NCBI GenBank assembly: GCA_035532755.1
Contig: DATKQI010000053.1
Coordinates: 1-21,828 of the forward strand
Reading direction: 5' to 3'
Length of the DNA stretch: 21,828 nucleotides
From: DATKQI01 sp035532755
GTDB taxonomy: Bacteria; Pseudomonadota; Alphaproteobacteria; Acetobacterales; Acetobacteraceae
The position numbers were made by a program, and so were the translations under genes. Positions 7,309-14,534 of the stretch are shown here, piece after piece (the stretch's first letter is position 1; every line of letters begins with the position of its first letter). The notes below the pieces were generated by a model. It searched no databases, had not been told where the DNA came from, and worked only from the letters and a program-made list of their open reading frames with translations.

Positions 7309-8552
7309 TAGCGGTCATGCGGCCCGGACAGCATGCCGGTGATCGCGGCGTTGCCGAGCACCGCCAGCAGCACGGCCGCGCACAATCCGCGCGCCGCAAA
7401 CGGCCGGCCCAGCAGCAGGCCCGCCAGCGTGAGGGCGAGGCCGGCCAGTGCCATATCCACATGCAGTGCGGCCAGCCACGGCGGCAGGCGCAGTTTCCCG
7501 CGCGCCTGCAACCCGGCACGGAAGGCCGCGGCCTCGAAGCGCGGCAGGTCGCGCGCAATGGTGCGGCCGGCAGTGCCTCGCCAGGGGCGCAGGCCATGGC
7601 CGGTGGCGAACATGCGCAACTGCCGCCACAGGTTCCGCCCTTCGGCCCGGGCCTCGGTCCAGGGTTCAGCCCGCAGGGTGGCCCAGATGATGGAATTCGC
7701 CTCGGCCGATACGCGGACCGGCCCCCCGGCGCGATAGAGCGGCGAGTCGGCGTGCCAGAGGAAAGCATCGGCGGTGCGGGGCAGATCCTTGCGGAAGGCG
7801 CACAGCCGCCATCCGGGATGCGGGCAGTCGCGCTGCAGCGTGCGACGGCCCGGACCGTCGCCGATCATGCGGGCCAGAATGAAGACATTCCCGTACGGCG
7901 ATACCGCCGGCCGTCCGTGCCCCGCCCAGTTCACGCCGATCATCGCGAGCGCCGCGAGAGCCGGAGCGGCGATGACGCGTGCAAGGTTCGGCCGGCCGAA
8001 AGGACGCGGCCCGCTCAATCGCAGTGGCAGCAGCACCACGAGCAGGCCGAGCGCGAGTGGCAGATTGGACTGATGCACGGCGATCATCCCCGCCGCATAC
8101 AGCATCAGCCACCAACGCTCCGTCCGGCCAAGGCTATCCGGAGCGAAAACCATCAGCCACACGGTGATCACCATCAGCGCGGTGAACAGATCCGGCATCA
8201 ACTCGGTCGTGAACCACGGCAGCGCCGTGCCCAGGCTCAGCGCGGCCGTCAGCGCCGGCAGCCGCCAGATTGCGGCGCGGGGGAACAGTGCACGCTGCAC
8301 GAGATGCAGCGTGTGGGCGGCAAGCAGGGCTTGGGCCACGATCACGGGCCACGTCGTCCGCCCCCCGTCGAGCACGAGCAGGAAGAAGCTGTAGAAGGGC
8401 GGCTTGTCCCAGCCCAGATGGAGCTCCATCGCCTGGGACAGGTAGGTGCCGGTGTCGGAGAAGATCAGCGGATAGCCGTTCAGCAGCGCCGGCCAGACCA
8501 GCAGCGCGGCGGACAGCCCGATCCCGGCAAGGGTGGCGCGCCTACTCGGCAT
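7023..8552 (-). CDS. Uncharacterised polytopic membrane protein, possible GT-C type glycosyltransferase
   Basis: I do not recognise a named family. The 509-residue protein has about ten to eleven hydrophobic segments. After the first helix it shows NGYPLIFSDTGTYLSQ (25-40) and LGWDKPPFYSFFLL (46-59); an acidic residue in the first external loop and a KPP motif recall GT-C lipid-linked sugar transferases such as ArnT, though this is inference. A long soluble loop covers about 210-360, followed by two helices and a GPHDRYQSRVMWLP segment (410-423). The last 70 residues are polar, Arg/Ser/Pro-rich and lie antisense to the acyltransferase gene. The ATG at 8552 overlaps the galE stop by 11 bp (GGTATGCC), so translation is probably coupled. 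It is the third gene of the wzc-like/galE operon. Confidence 0.75.
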   Translation of the reverse strand: MPSRRATLAGIGLSAALLVWPALLNGYPLIFSDTGTYLSQAMELHLGWDKPPFYSFFLLVLDGGRTTWPVIVAQALLAAHTLHLVQRALFPRAAIWRLPALTAALSLGTALPWFTTELMPDLFTALMVITVWLMVFAPDSLGRTERWWLMLYAAGMIAVHQSNLPLALGLLVVLLPLRLSGPRPFGRPNLARVIAAPALAALAMIGVNWAGHGRPAVSPYGNVFILARMIGDGPGRRTLQRDCPHPGWRLCAFRKDLPRTADAFLWHADSPLYRAGGPVRVSAEANSIIWATLRAEPWTEARAEGRNLWRQLRMFATGHGLRPWRGTAGRTIARDLPRFEAAAFRAGLQARGKLRLPPWLAALHVDMALAGLALTLAGLLLGRPFAARGLCAAVLLAVLGNAAITGMLSGPHDRYQSRVMWLPAFSALLALPGLMDVAREYRRRLHRRGQPASRPSTGTHRSITRFIASGPAMPASRSTSANGRKCSPFQDTASSSTPLASPMQIVFSR

Positions 8553-9531
8553 ACCCGCTCGGATGCGCCTGATGCCAGGTGAATGCGGTGCGGACGATGT
8601 CGGGCAGGGCGGGGAAGCGTGGCGTCCAGCCGGTTTCGGCCCGCAGTCTGGCGCTGCCGGCCACCAGAACGGGGGGATCTCCGGCGCGGCGCGGGCCGTA
8701 TTCCACGGGCACCCGCAACCCGCTCGCCTGCTCCACCGCGGCGATGACCTGGCGCACGGAATGGCCTTCGCCGTTGCCCAGGTTGTACACCGCGCTGCCA
8801 TGGTCCAGCCGGCCGAGCGCCAGCAGATGCGCTTCCGCGAGATCGGACACATGGATGTAGTCGCGGATGCAGGTGCCGTCCGGCGTGTCGTAGTCTGTGC
8901 CGAACACGGTGAGCGGCGGGCGGCGCCCCAGCGCGGCATCGATCACCAGGGGCAGCAGATGGGTCTCGGGATCGTGGTCTTCGCCGAGGCGGCCGGCGGG
9001 GTCCGCCCCGGCGGCGTTGAAGTAGCGCAGGGACGCGCTGCGCAGCCCGTGGATGCGCTCCGCCCAGACCAGCGCGCGCTCGATCATGCGCTTGCTCTCG
9101 CCATAGGGCGATCCAGGATCGGTGGCGGCGGCCTCCGTGATCGGCATCTCGGCCGGCGTGCCGAACAGGTTGGCGGTGGAGGACAGCACGAATCGTTCCA
9201 CGCCGTGCCGTACCGCGGCCTCGATCAGGTGCAGCGCGGTGACGGCGTTCTCCTCCAGGTAGCGGAATGGCGCGCGCATGCTTTCGCCCACCAGGGAGAG
9301 AGAGGCGAAATGGAACACCGCATCGAACGCCTCGGCTGCGAACAGCCGGTCCAGCACCGCCCGGTCCCCGGCATCGCCGACCACCAGGGCCGCGCCCGGC
9401 AGCACCGCCGCGCGGTGCCCCTGGCGCAGATCGTCCAGCACCACCACGGATGCGCCGCGATCGAGCAGGGCCGCCACCAGATGGCTGCCGACGTAGCCGG
9501 CCCCGCCGGTGACCAGGAAGTTCCGCTTCAT
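8542..9531 (-). CDS. galE: UDP-glucose 4-epimerase (GalE-type, extended SDR)
   Basis: This 329-residue enzyme would interconvert UDP-glucose and UDP-galactose (or the N-acetyl forms) in the cytoplasm, supplying sugars for the neighbouring polysaccharide genes. The NAD-binding TGGAGYVGSH (8-17) gives the GxxGxxG fingerprint. The catalytic set is SST (117-119) plus YGESK (Tyr143, Lys147). Family-specific stretches are RYFNAAGADPAGRLGEDHDP (169-188), DGTCIRDYIHVSDLAEAH (218-235) and VYNLGNGEGHSV. The frame is open up to 9642, but the ATG at 9531 starts exactly at the Rossmann fold (MKRNFLVTGG) and is preferred. It lies 31 bp after the Wzc-like gene and overlaps the next gene. Whether it acts on UDP-Glc or UDP-GlcNAc is not resolved. 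Confidence 0.93.
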   Translation of the reverse strand: MKRNFLVTGGAGYVGSHLVAALLDRGASVVVLDDLRQGHRAAVLPGAALVVGDAGDRAVLDRLFAAEAFDAVFHFASLSLVGESMRAPFRYLEENAVTALHLIEAAVRHGVERFVLSSTANLFGTPAEMPITEAAATDPGSPYGESKRMIERALVWAERIHGLRSASLRYFNAAGADPAGRLGEDHDPETHLLPLVIDAALGRRPPLTVFGTDYDTPDGTCIRDYIHVSDLAEAHLLALGRLDHGSAVYNLGNGEGHSVRQVIAAVEQASGLRVPVEYGPRRAGDPPVLVAGSARLRAETGWTPRFPALPDIVRTAFTWHQAHPSGYAE

Positions 9532-9562
9532 TCCGCTTGCTCCGGGCGCTCGTCCGATTCGT

Positions 9563-11776
9563 TCATTCCCGGACATAGCCGCCATATCGCGGGTGATAAA
9601 CCTCCGAATCCACGAAGCCCGACCGGACGTGCGCCCGCGCATCCACCCGCGTCAGCACCGCGCCGGCAACCTGCACGCCGGCTTCGGCAAGCTTGTCCAG
9701 CGCGTCCTGCGCCACGCGGCGCGGCGTGTCGCGCCAGCGGATGCACAGCACGGTGGCGTCAGCCAGGTGGGCCACGATGCGCGCGTCGGCCATGGCGAGC
9801 GCGGGCGGCGCATCCAGCAGCACGAGGTCGTAGGCATCCTGCAACTGCTTCAGCAGCGCGGTCATCGGCGCGGACATGAACAGGCCGAGCGATTTCGCCT
9901 CCGCCGCGCCGGCAACGATGTAGGACAGGCCCGTGAGCGGGTCGTGGCGGATGATCTGTGCAAGCGACGCCGCCCCCGCCAGATGGTCGATCAGCCCGGG
10001 TCCGCTGCCGGCGCCCATCATCCTCCCCAGGCTGGGCTGGCGCATGTCGCAGTCGAGCACGATCACCCGCTCCCCGTTCATCGCCGCCGACCGGGCGAGC
10101 GCGAGGGTGGTGATGGTCTTGCCCTCCGAGGGGCGGGCTGCGGTGATGGCGACCAGCCGCGGCCGTGCGGCGCCGAGCCACAGGGCGGCGCGCAAGGTGC
10201 GCATCTGTTCGGCGAAGGGCGAAAGCGGCCTGCGCGCGACATAATCCGGCAGCGGCAGCCGCCCGAGCGCGGCGCGACGGATCTGCGGCACCAGCGCGAG
10301 GCACGGAAGCGCAAGAGCCGCACGCACGTCCTCGCCCGAGCGGAACGTGTTGTCCGCGACCTCCAGCAATGCGACCAGCATCAGGCCGAAGAACAGTCCG
10401 AAGGCCGTCGCCGCGGCCAGCAGCAAGGCCCGCGGCGGCCAGCTCGGCGCGCCGGGCGGCAGCGCACGGGAAAGGATGCGGGCATCCGGCTTCTCGATCG
10501 CGCCCTGCTGCGCCGTCTGCTGGATGCGCCCCAGTACGGCTTGCAGGAGGCTGCGCGCGGCAGCGGCGTCCTGCCGCATGGCGCGGAGCGGAATTTCGGC
10601 CCATGCGTTCGCACCCTGCTGCGCCTGGGCGTCGGCCAATGCGCGGGACAGATCCGCCACACGCATCACCGCGGCGCGCAACCGGGCACGTGCGGCCGCG
10701 CGTACACGGCCGGTCTCCGCTGCCGTGGCCGCCGTGGCCGCGGCAAGCTGCCTGCGCAGCGCGACGACGCGCGGATAGTCCGGGCCAAAGCGTGCGCGGA
10801 AGGATTGCAGTTCGCCGGCGAGCCGCGCCTGTTCCGCCCGCAGCGTGACCACGGAACCGGAAAGCGCGGCCCGTGCGGCCTCCCCGGCGCCCCCATGCAG
10901 CGCATCCTCCGCTGCCTGGGCACGCGCCAGATCGGCCTTCGCCTGCACCAGATCGGCGTCCAGCCGGCTGATCCGCTCGGTGGTCAGGCCGGCCCGGACG
11001 CCCTGTGCCAGCCCTGCCTGGGCGCGGAAGGCGGCGATGCGGCCTTCGGTCTTGGCGACGTGCGCGCGCAGCTCGATCACGCGATGCTGCATCCAGGCCG
11101 TGGCCCGGCGCATCACCGCAGTTTTCCGCGCCATCTGGCCGTCGATATAGGCCTGCATCACGAGATTTGCCGCCTTCGCCGCGACCGCCGGGTTCTCGGC
11201 GGCGAACGACACGGCGAGAACGCGCGAATTGCGAAGCGGCACCGCATGGATCGCCGCCTGCACCGCCTGATCCACAGCAGCGGCGATGGCGGCGTTGTCC
11301 GGCGGAGGCGGCGGACGGAACCGGCCCAGCAGATGCTGCACGGTGCCGATCAGCCGCGCGAGCGCGGAAGGCGGGGCGAGCATGGCGTTGAACTCGGGCC
11401 GGTCGGCCAGATGCATCCGATCCGCGACCTGCTGCGCGATGCCCAGGCTTTGCAGGATCTCCGCCTGGCTCTGCATCACCGCATCGGTCGTTGGATCGAC
11501 CCGAAGAATGCTCTTCAGCACACGCGCGGTGTATGCGCGGGGATCGTAGAGCACGGTGCCGGTGGCGGTGTAGCGCGGCGGCGTGCGGCTGAGAGCGATC
11601 CAGGCAAGGGTGGGGAACGACAGAAGGCATATCGCCAACAGCAGCCGATGCCGCCTCAGAACGGAAAATGCGGCGGCGGGGGACAGATCGGCCGCCACCG
11701 CGTCCGTCCGCAGGGCCTGGGATATCAGCCGGCCGGCGGCGCGCGGCGGCGCCATGTCTGTCGCATCTGTCGGCAT
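9563..11776 (-). CDS. Polysaccharide chain-length regulator with BY-kinase domain (Wzc/ExoP-like)
   Basis: The 737-residue protein joins a Wzz domain to a cytoplasmic tyrosine autokinase. A first membrane helix lies at about 44-62, then a periplasmic region with long Ala/Arg-rich coiled coils (roughly 215-425), a Pro-rich stretch RALPPGAPSWPP and a second helix at 449-472. The kinase follows: Walker A AARPSEGKTITT (546-557, Lys553), Walker A' VIVLDCDMRQP (571-581) and Walker B LVLLDAPP (651-658). The C-terminus ends with a small tyrosine cluster (Tyr727, Tyr731, Tyr734), the expected autophosphorylation sites. It would control polymer length and export with the Wza-like protein encoded divergently 141 bp away. 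No cognate tyrosine phosphatase gene is visible. The start at 11776 is provisional; ATG eight codons in is possible. Confidence 0.93.
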   Translation of the reverse strand: MPTDATDMAPPRAAGRLISQALRTDAVAADLSPAAAFSVLRRHRLLLAICLLSFPTLAWIALSRTPPRYTATGTVLYDPRAYTARVLKSILRVDPTTDAVMQSQAEILQSLGIAQQVADRMHLADRPEFNAMLAPPSALARLIGTVQHLLGRFRPPPPPDNAAIAAAVDQAVQAAIHAVPLRNSRVLAVSFAAENPAVAAKAANLVMQAYIDGQMARKTAVMRRATAWMQHRVIELRAHVAKTEGRIAAFRAQAGLAQGVRAGLTTERISRLDADLVQAKADLARAQAAEDALHGGAGEAARAALSGSVVTLRAEQARLAGELQSFRARFGPDYPRVVALRRQLAAATAATAAETGRVRAAARARLRAAVMRVADLSRALADAQAQQGANAWAEIPLRAMRQDAAAARSLLQAVLGRIQQTAQQGAIEKPDARILSRALPPGAPSWPPRALLLAAATAFGLFFGLMLVALLEVADNTFRSGEDVRAALALPCLALVPQIRRAALGRLPLPDYVARRPLSPFAEQMRTLRAALWLGAARPRLVAITAARPSEGKTITTLALARSAAMNGERVIVLDCDMRQPSLGRMMGAGSGPGLIDHLAGAASLAQIIRHDPLTGLSYIVAGAAEAKSLGLFMSAPMTALLKQLQDAYDLVLLDAPPALAMADARIVAHLADATVLCIRWRDTPRRVAQDALDKLAEAGVQVAGAVLTRVDARAHVRSGFVDSEVYHPRYGGYVRE

Positions 11777-11917
11777 GCCGCCGCATATCCCATCGTGTGG
11801 CCACTCGTCCTATGGATGCAGGCATCGGCGATCAAGGCAACCGGAAATTGCAGCCGCGCGCATCGTCACTGGCCGGCGCGAAGCATGGAAGGCATACTGC
11901 ACGGGAGGTGACCTGCC
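11777..11917. other. Divergent intergenic region between chain-length regulator and export lipoprotein genes
   Basis: This 141-bp gap must hold promoters for both export operons. Only weak candidates are visible. On the minus strand TTGATC is followed after 17 bases by TAGGAC. On the plus strand, a GCATACT precedes the ribosome site GGGAGGTG of the export gene but lacks a matching -35. No terminator or operator is evident. Confidence 0.4.
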
Positions 11918-12481
11918 GTGCGCCTGAAGCCGCTGACCGCTGTCTTGTTCCTGCTGCTGTTTCCCGCTGCCTGCAGCGCTCCCGGCGCCGGCTTGCCGCC
12001 GTTGCCCGCGGCAGGTGCCCGCGCCTATCGCCTCGGCCCGGGCGATGATCTGCGCATCGTGGTGTTCGATTCGAAGCAGCTTACCGGCAAGGTGCTGGTC
12101 GATGGCGCTGGGCAGGTCGATCTGCCGCTGATCGGGCCGGTGCGCGCGGCTGGGCGGACGACATCGGGCCTTGCCGCCGCCATCGCCGCCGCCCTGCGGC
12201 AGCGGCGCATGTTCACCCACCCCGCCGTCGCCGTGCAGATCGCGTCCTACCGGCCATTCTATATCCTCGGCGAGGTGAGCCACCCCGGCGCCTATCCCTA
12301 TCGGCCCGGAATGACGGTACTGGGGGCGGTCTCGATCGCCGGGGGGTTCACCTACCGCGCCGTGAAATCATCCGCCGCCGTTATCCGCGCCGTCGATGGC
12401 CATGCGATGAAGGGCAGGGCGCTGCCCGAAAGCGCGGTGGAACCCGGCGATGTCGTCACCGTGTTCGAGCGGCGGTTCTGA
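11918..12481 (+). CDS. Polysaccharide export outer-membrane lipoprotein (Wza/ExoF-like, short form)
   Basis: The 187-residue protein starts with a lipoprotein signal peptide whose lipobox FPAAC places the lipidated Cys at residue 19. The Poly_export domain follows, with YRLGPGDDLRIVVFD (37-51) and VDGAGQVDLPLIGPV (61-75), then one SLBB domain, FYILGEVSHPGAYPYRPG (114-131) to AGGFTYRA (141-148). This matches short Wza/GumB/ExoF-type proteins, which lack the long C-terminal part of E. coli Wza. It would form the periplasmic/outer-membrane export conduit together with the Wzc-like partner. The start is GTG at 11918, eight bases after GGGAGGTG. The stop abuts the ATG of the murein endopeptidase gene, so the genes form an operon. 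Confidence 0.92.
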   Translation: MRLKPLTAVLFLLLFPAACSAPGAGLPPLPAAGARAYRLGPGDDLRIVVFDSKQLTGKVLVDGAGQVDLPLIGPVRAAGRTTSGLAAAIAAALRQRRMFTHPAVAVQIASYRPFYILGEVSHPGAYPYRPGMTVLGAVSIAGGFTYRAVKSSAAVIRAVDGHAMKGRALPESAVEPGDVVTVFERRF

Positions 12482-13273
12482 ATGAGATATCCGGTTCTTC
12501 TTTTCGCCCTGCTGCTTTCCGCGCCGGCCGTCGCGGCCCCCGCTCCCGGCCCGCTGCGCATCATCGGCACGAACGGCGCCGCCTGCATCGCAGGCGCGGT
12601 GGAGCTGCCGCCGCATGGGCCCGGATACCAGCAGATACGCGCCGACAAGAGCAGCTTCTGGGGTGCGCCAAGCACCATCGCCGCCATCGAGCAACTGGGC
12701 GCCGAAGTCCATGCCGCCGGCCTGCCGGATCTGTATATCGGCGACATCGCGCTGCCCCGCGGCGGACCGTTCGCCCCGCACTTCAGCCATCAGCGCGGGC
12801 TCGATGTGGACATCTACTACGATCTCCTGCCCAAGCCGCGCCTGCCGCTTGCCGCGCGCGACAACCTCGATCCGCCCTGGCTGACCAACCGGGCGATGAC
12901 GGGCGTCAACCCGAAACTCTGGTCCCGCGACGAGATACGGCTGATCGGCTGGGCGGCGCATCTGCCGCATGTGAACCGCATCTTCGTCAACCCGGCCATC
13001 AAGCGGGCGATGTGCGAGGCGGTGCATCCGCATCCGGCCTGGTTCCACCTCGTGCAGGCCTGGTGGGGCCATACCGCGCACATGCATATCCGCTTTTCCT
13101 GCCCCGCCGATCAGCCCGCCTGCATCAACCAGCCGCCTCCGCCGCCCGGCCTCGATTGCGGCAGGTTCCTTGCCTGGTGGTTCCCGAACGGCCATCCCCG
13201 CCCGCTCCCTCGTGGCGGCGTGCCGTTCCACCCCGTTCTCCCCGCTGCCTGCCACGCCATCCTCAAGCCATGA
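12482..13273 (+). CDS. mepA: Penicillin-insensitive murein endopeptidase MepA (peptidase M74)
   Basis: The 263-residue product has a signal peptide (cleavage near AVA, residues 16-18) and is a zinc endopeptidase that cuts cross-links between peptidoglycan peptides in the periplasm. The LAS-type metal site is visible: SHQRGLDVDIYY with His103 and Asp110, and WWGHTAHMHIRFSCP with His202. Other MepA-like features are YIGDIALPRGG, RIFVNPAIKRAMC and Cys residues in SCPADQPAC and GLDCG, which align with those forming disulfides in the E. coli enzyme. Its ATG immediately follows the export gene's TGA and its stop overlaps the MFS start as ATGA. Coupling with a polysaccharide export gene is suggestive: wall remodelling may help the export machine cross the periplasm, which is inference. 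Confidence 0.93.
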   Translation: MRYPVLLFALLLSAPAVAAPAPGPLRIIGTNGAACIAGAVELPPHGPGYQQIRADKSSFWGAPSTIAAIEQLGAEVHAAGLPDLYIGDIALPRGGPFAPHFSHQRGLDVDIYYDLLPKPRLPLAARDNLDPPWLTNRAMTGVNPKLWSRDEIRLIGWAAHLPHVNRIFVNPAIKRAMCEAVHPHPAWFHLVQAWWGHTAHMHIRFSCPADQPACINQPPPPPGLDCGRFLAWWFPNGHPRPLPRGGVPFHPVLPAACHAILKP

Positions 13274-14442
13274 GGCTGGACCGGCGGGCGGCCGGCGTTG
13301 CGGCGGCGGGGGTTTGCACGTTCCTCAACCTGTATTCCACCCAGGCGATCCTGCCTGTGCTGGCCGCGGATTTTCATGAGGGGGTGGGGCGGACGGGATT
13401 GACGGTGACGGCGCCGCTGCTGGCGGTGGCCGGCATGGCCCCGTTCATCGGCTCGATCTCCGACATGCTGGGCCGCAAGCGGCTGATCGTGACGGCGGCC
13501 ATGCTGCTCGTCCTGCCGACGGCGCTGGCGGCGGCGGCACCGTCGCTGAACGTGCTGATCCTGTGCCGCTTCCTGCAAGGGCTGCTGCTGCCGTTCATCT
13601 TCGCCGTGACGGTCGCGTATATCGGGGACGAGGTGCAGGGGGCGGACAACATCCGGCTCACCGGGGTCTATACCGTGGGCACGATCGTGGGCGGGTTCTG
13701 CGGCCGGATGGTGACCGGCCTTGCCACGCAATATGCCGGCTGGCGCTGGGCTTTCGTGGTTCTGGCGGTGCTCACGGCGGTGGCGGCGGCCGCGGCCGGG
13801 CTGATGCTGCCGGCGGAGCAGCGGTTCCGGCCGGTGCGGGGGCTGGGCTCCACGCTGCACAGCTTCCGGCTGCATCTGACGAACCGGCGGCTGATCGCGA
13901 CCTATGCCGTGGGGTTCGGCGTGCTGTTCTCCATCGTCACCAGCTTCACCTTCACGAACTTCCTGATGGCGGCGCCCCCCTATCGGCTGGGGCCGGCGGC
14001 GCTGGGGGCGGTGTTCGTGGTGTATCTGTGGGGCGCGGCCGTCACGCCGTTCGGCGGGCGGCTTGCCGTGCGCGTCGGCCGGCGGGCTGCGCTCGGCGTG
14101 GCGGTGGCGCTGATCGTGGCGGGCGAGGCGCTGACGCTGCTGCCCGCGCTTCCTGCGATCATCGCCGGGCTCGCCGTGGCGTGCAGCGGCATGTTCATCG
14201 AACAGGCGCTGTCCATCGGCTTCATCAGCAGCGCCGCGCGCACCGCGAAATCCACGGCCGTGGGGCTGTACGTGACCAGCTATTATATCGGCGGCAGCCT
14301 GGGCGGCATCCTGCCGGCCGGGCTGTGGCAGCGCTACGGCTGGCCGGGCTGCGTGGCGCTCGTGGTGCTGGTGCAACTGCTGATCGCCGCGCTGGTAATG
14401 GTGTTCTGGCGGGAAGCTGCGCCGCCGCAAACGGCGATCTGA
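13270..14442 (+). CDS. MFS transporter (YnfM-like)
   Basis: This 390-residue protein has the twelve-helix profile of the major facilitator superfamily. The first helix contains FLNLYSTQAILPVLAADF (18-35), typical of the YnfM-like drug/metabolite exporter group. Motif A between helices 2 and 3 is GSISDMLGRKRL (61-72). A half-repeat appears as GGRLAVRVGRRAAL in the second domain. The ATG at 13270 overlaps the mepA stop (ATGA), and the frame is open upstream only as a shadow of mepA. The substrate is unknown. Its place at the end of the export operon is suggestive, but family members usually export small molecules, so it is not a clear Wzx-type flippase. Confidence 0.88.
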   Translation: MRLDRRAAGVAAAGVCTFLNLYSTQAILPVLAADFHEGVGRTGLTVTAPLLAVAGMAPFIGSISDMLGRKRLIVTAAMLLVLPTALAAAAPSLNVLILCRFLQGLLLPFIFAVTVAYIGDEVQGADNIRLTGVYTVGTIVGGFCGRMVTGLATQYAGWRWAFVVLAVLTAVAAAAAGLMLPAEQRFRPVRGLGSTLHSFRLHLTNRRLIATYAVGFGVLFSIVTSFTFTNFLMAAPPYRLGPAALGAVFVVYLWGAAVTPFGGRLAVRVGRRAALGVAVALIVAGEALTLLPALPAIIAGLAVACSGMFIEQALSIGFISSAARTAKSTAVGLYVTSYYIGGSLGGILPAGLWQRYGWPGCVALVVLVQLLIAALVMVFWREAAPPQTAI

Positions 14443-14462
14443 TATCGCGATGGCCGCTGTTG

Positions 14463-14487
14463 CAGGTGGCCGACCCCTCCCCACCTG
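14463..14487 (+). terminator. Possible terminator hairpin after the MFS gene
   Basis: CAGGTGG (14463-14469) and CCACCTG (14481-14487) form a 7-bp stem with an 11-base loop, 20 bp after the MFS stop. No T-run follows, so it may depend on Rho or only stabilise the transcript end. A direct repeat of GATCGC lies just downstream. Confidence 0.35.
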
Positions 14488-14534
14488 TCCACGATCGCGG
14501 TTAAGATCGCCGTGCATCCAGGGAAGACAGCCGC

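Noticed and set aside
6096..8582. An open frame of 828 codons on the plus strand across the acyltransferase and the membrane-protein gene
   Set aside because: It is rich in Arg, Gly, Gln and His with no domain or start signal, and is antisense to the membrane-protein gene and out of frame with the acyltransferase; high GC makes such frames common.
9509..11911. An open frame of 800 codons on the plus strand opposite the Wzc-like gene
   Set aside because: Composition is typical of the antisense of a GC-rich gene; the minus-strand protein has clear Walker motifs and membrane helices.
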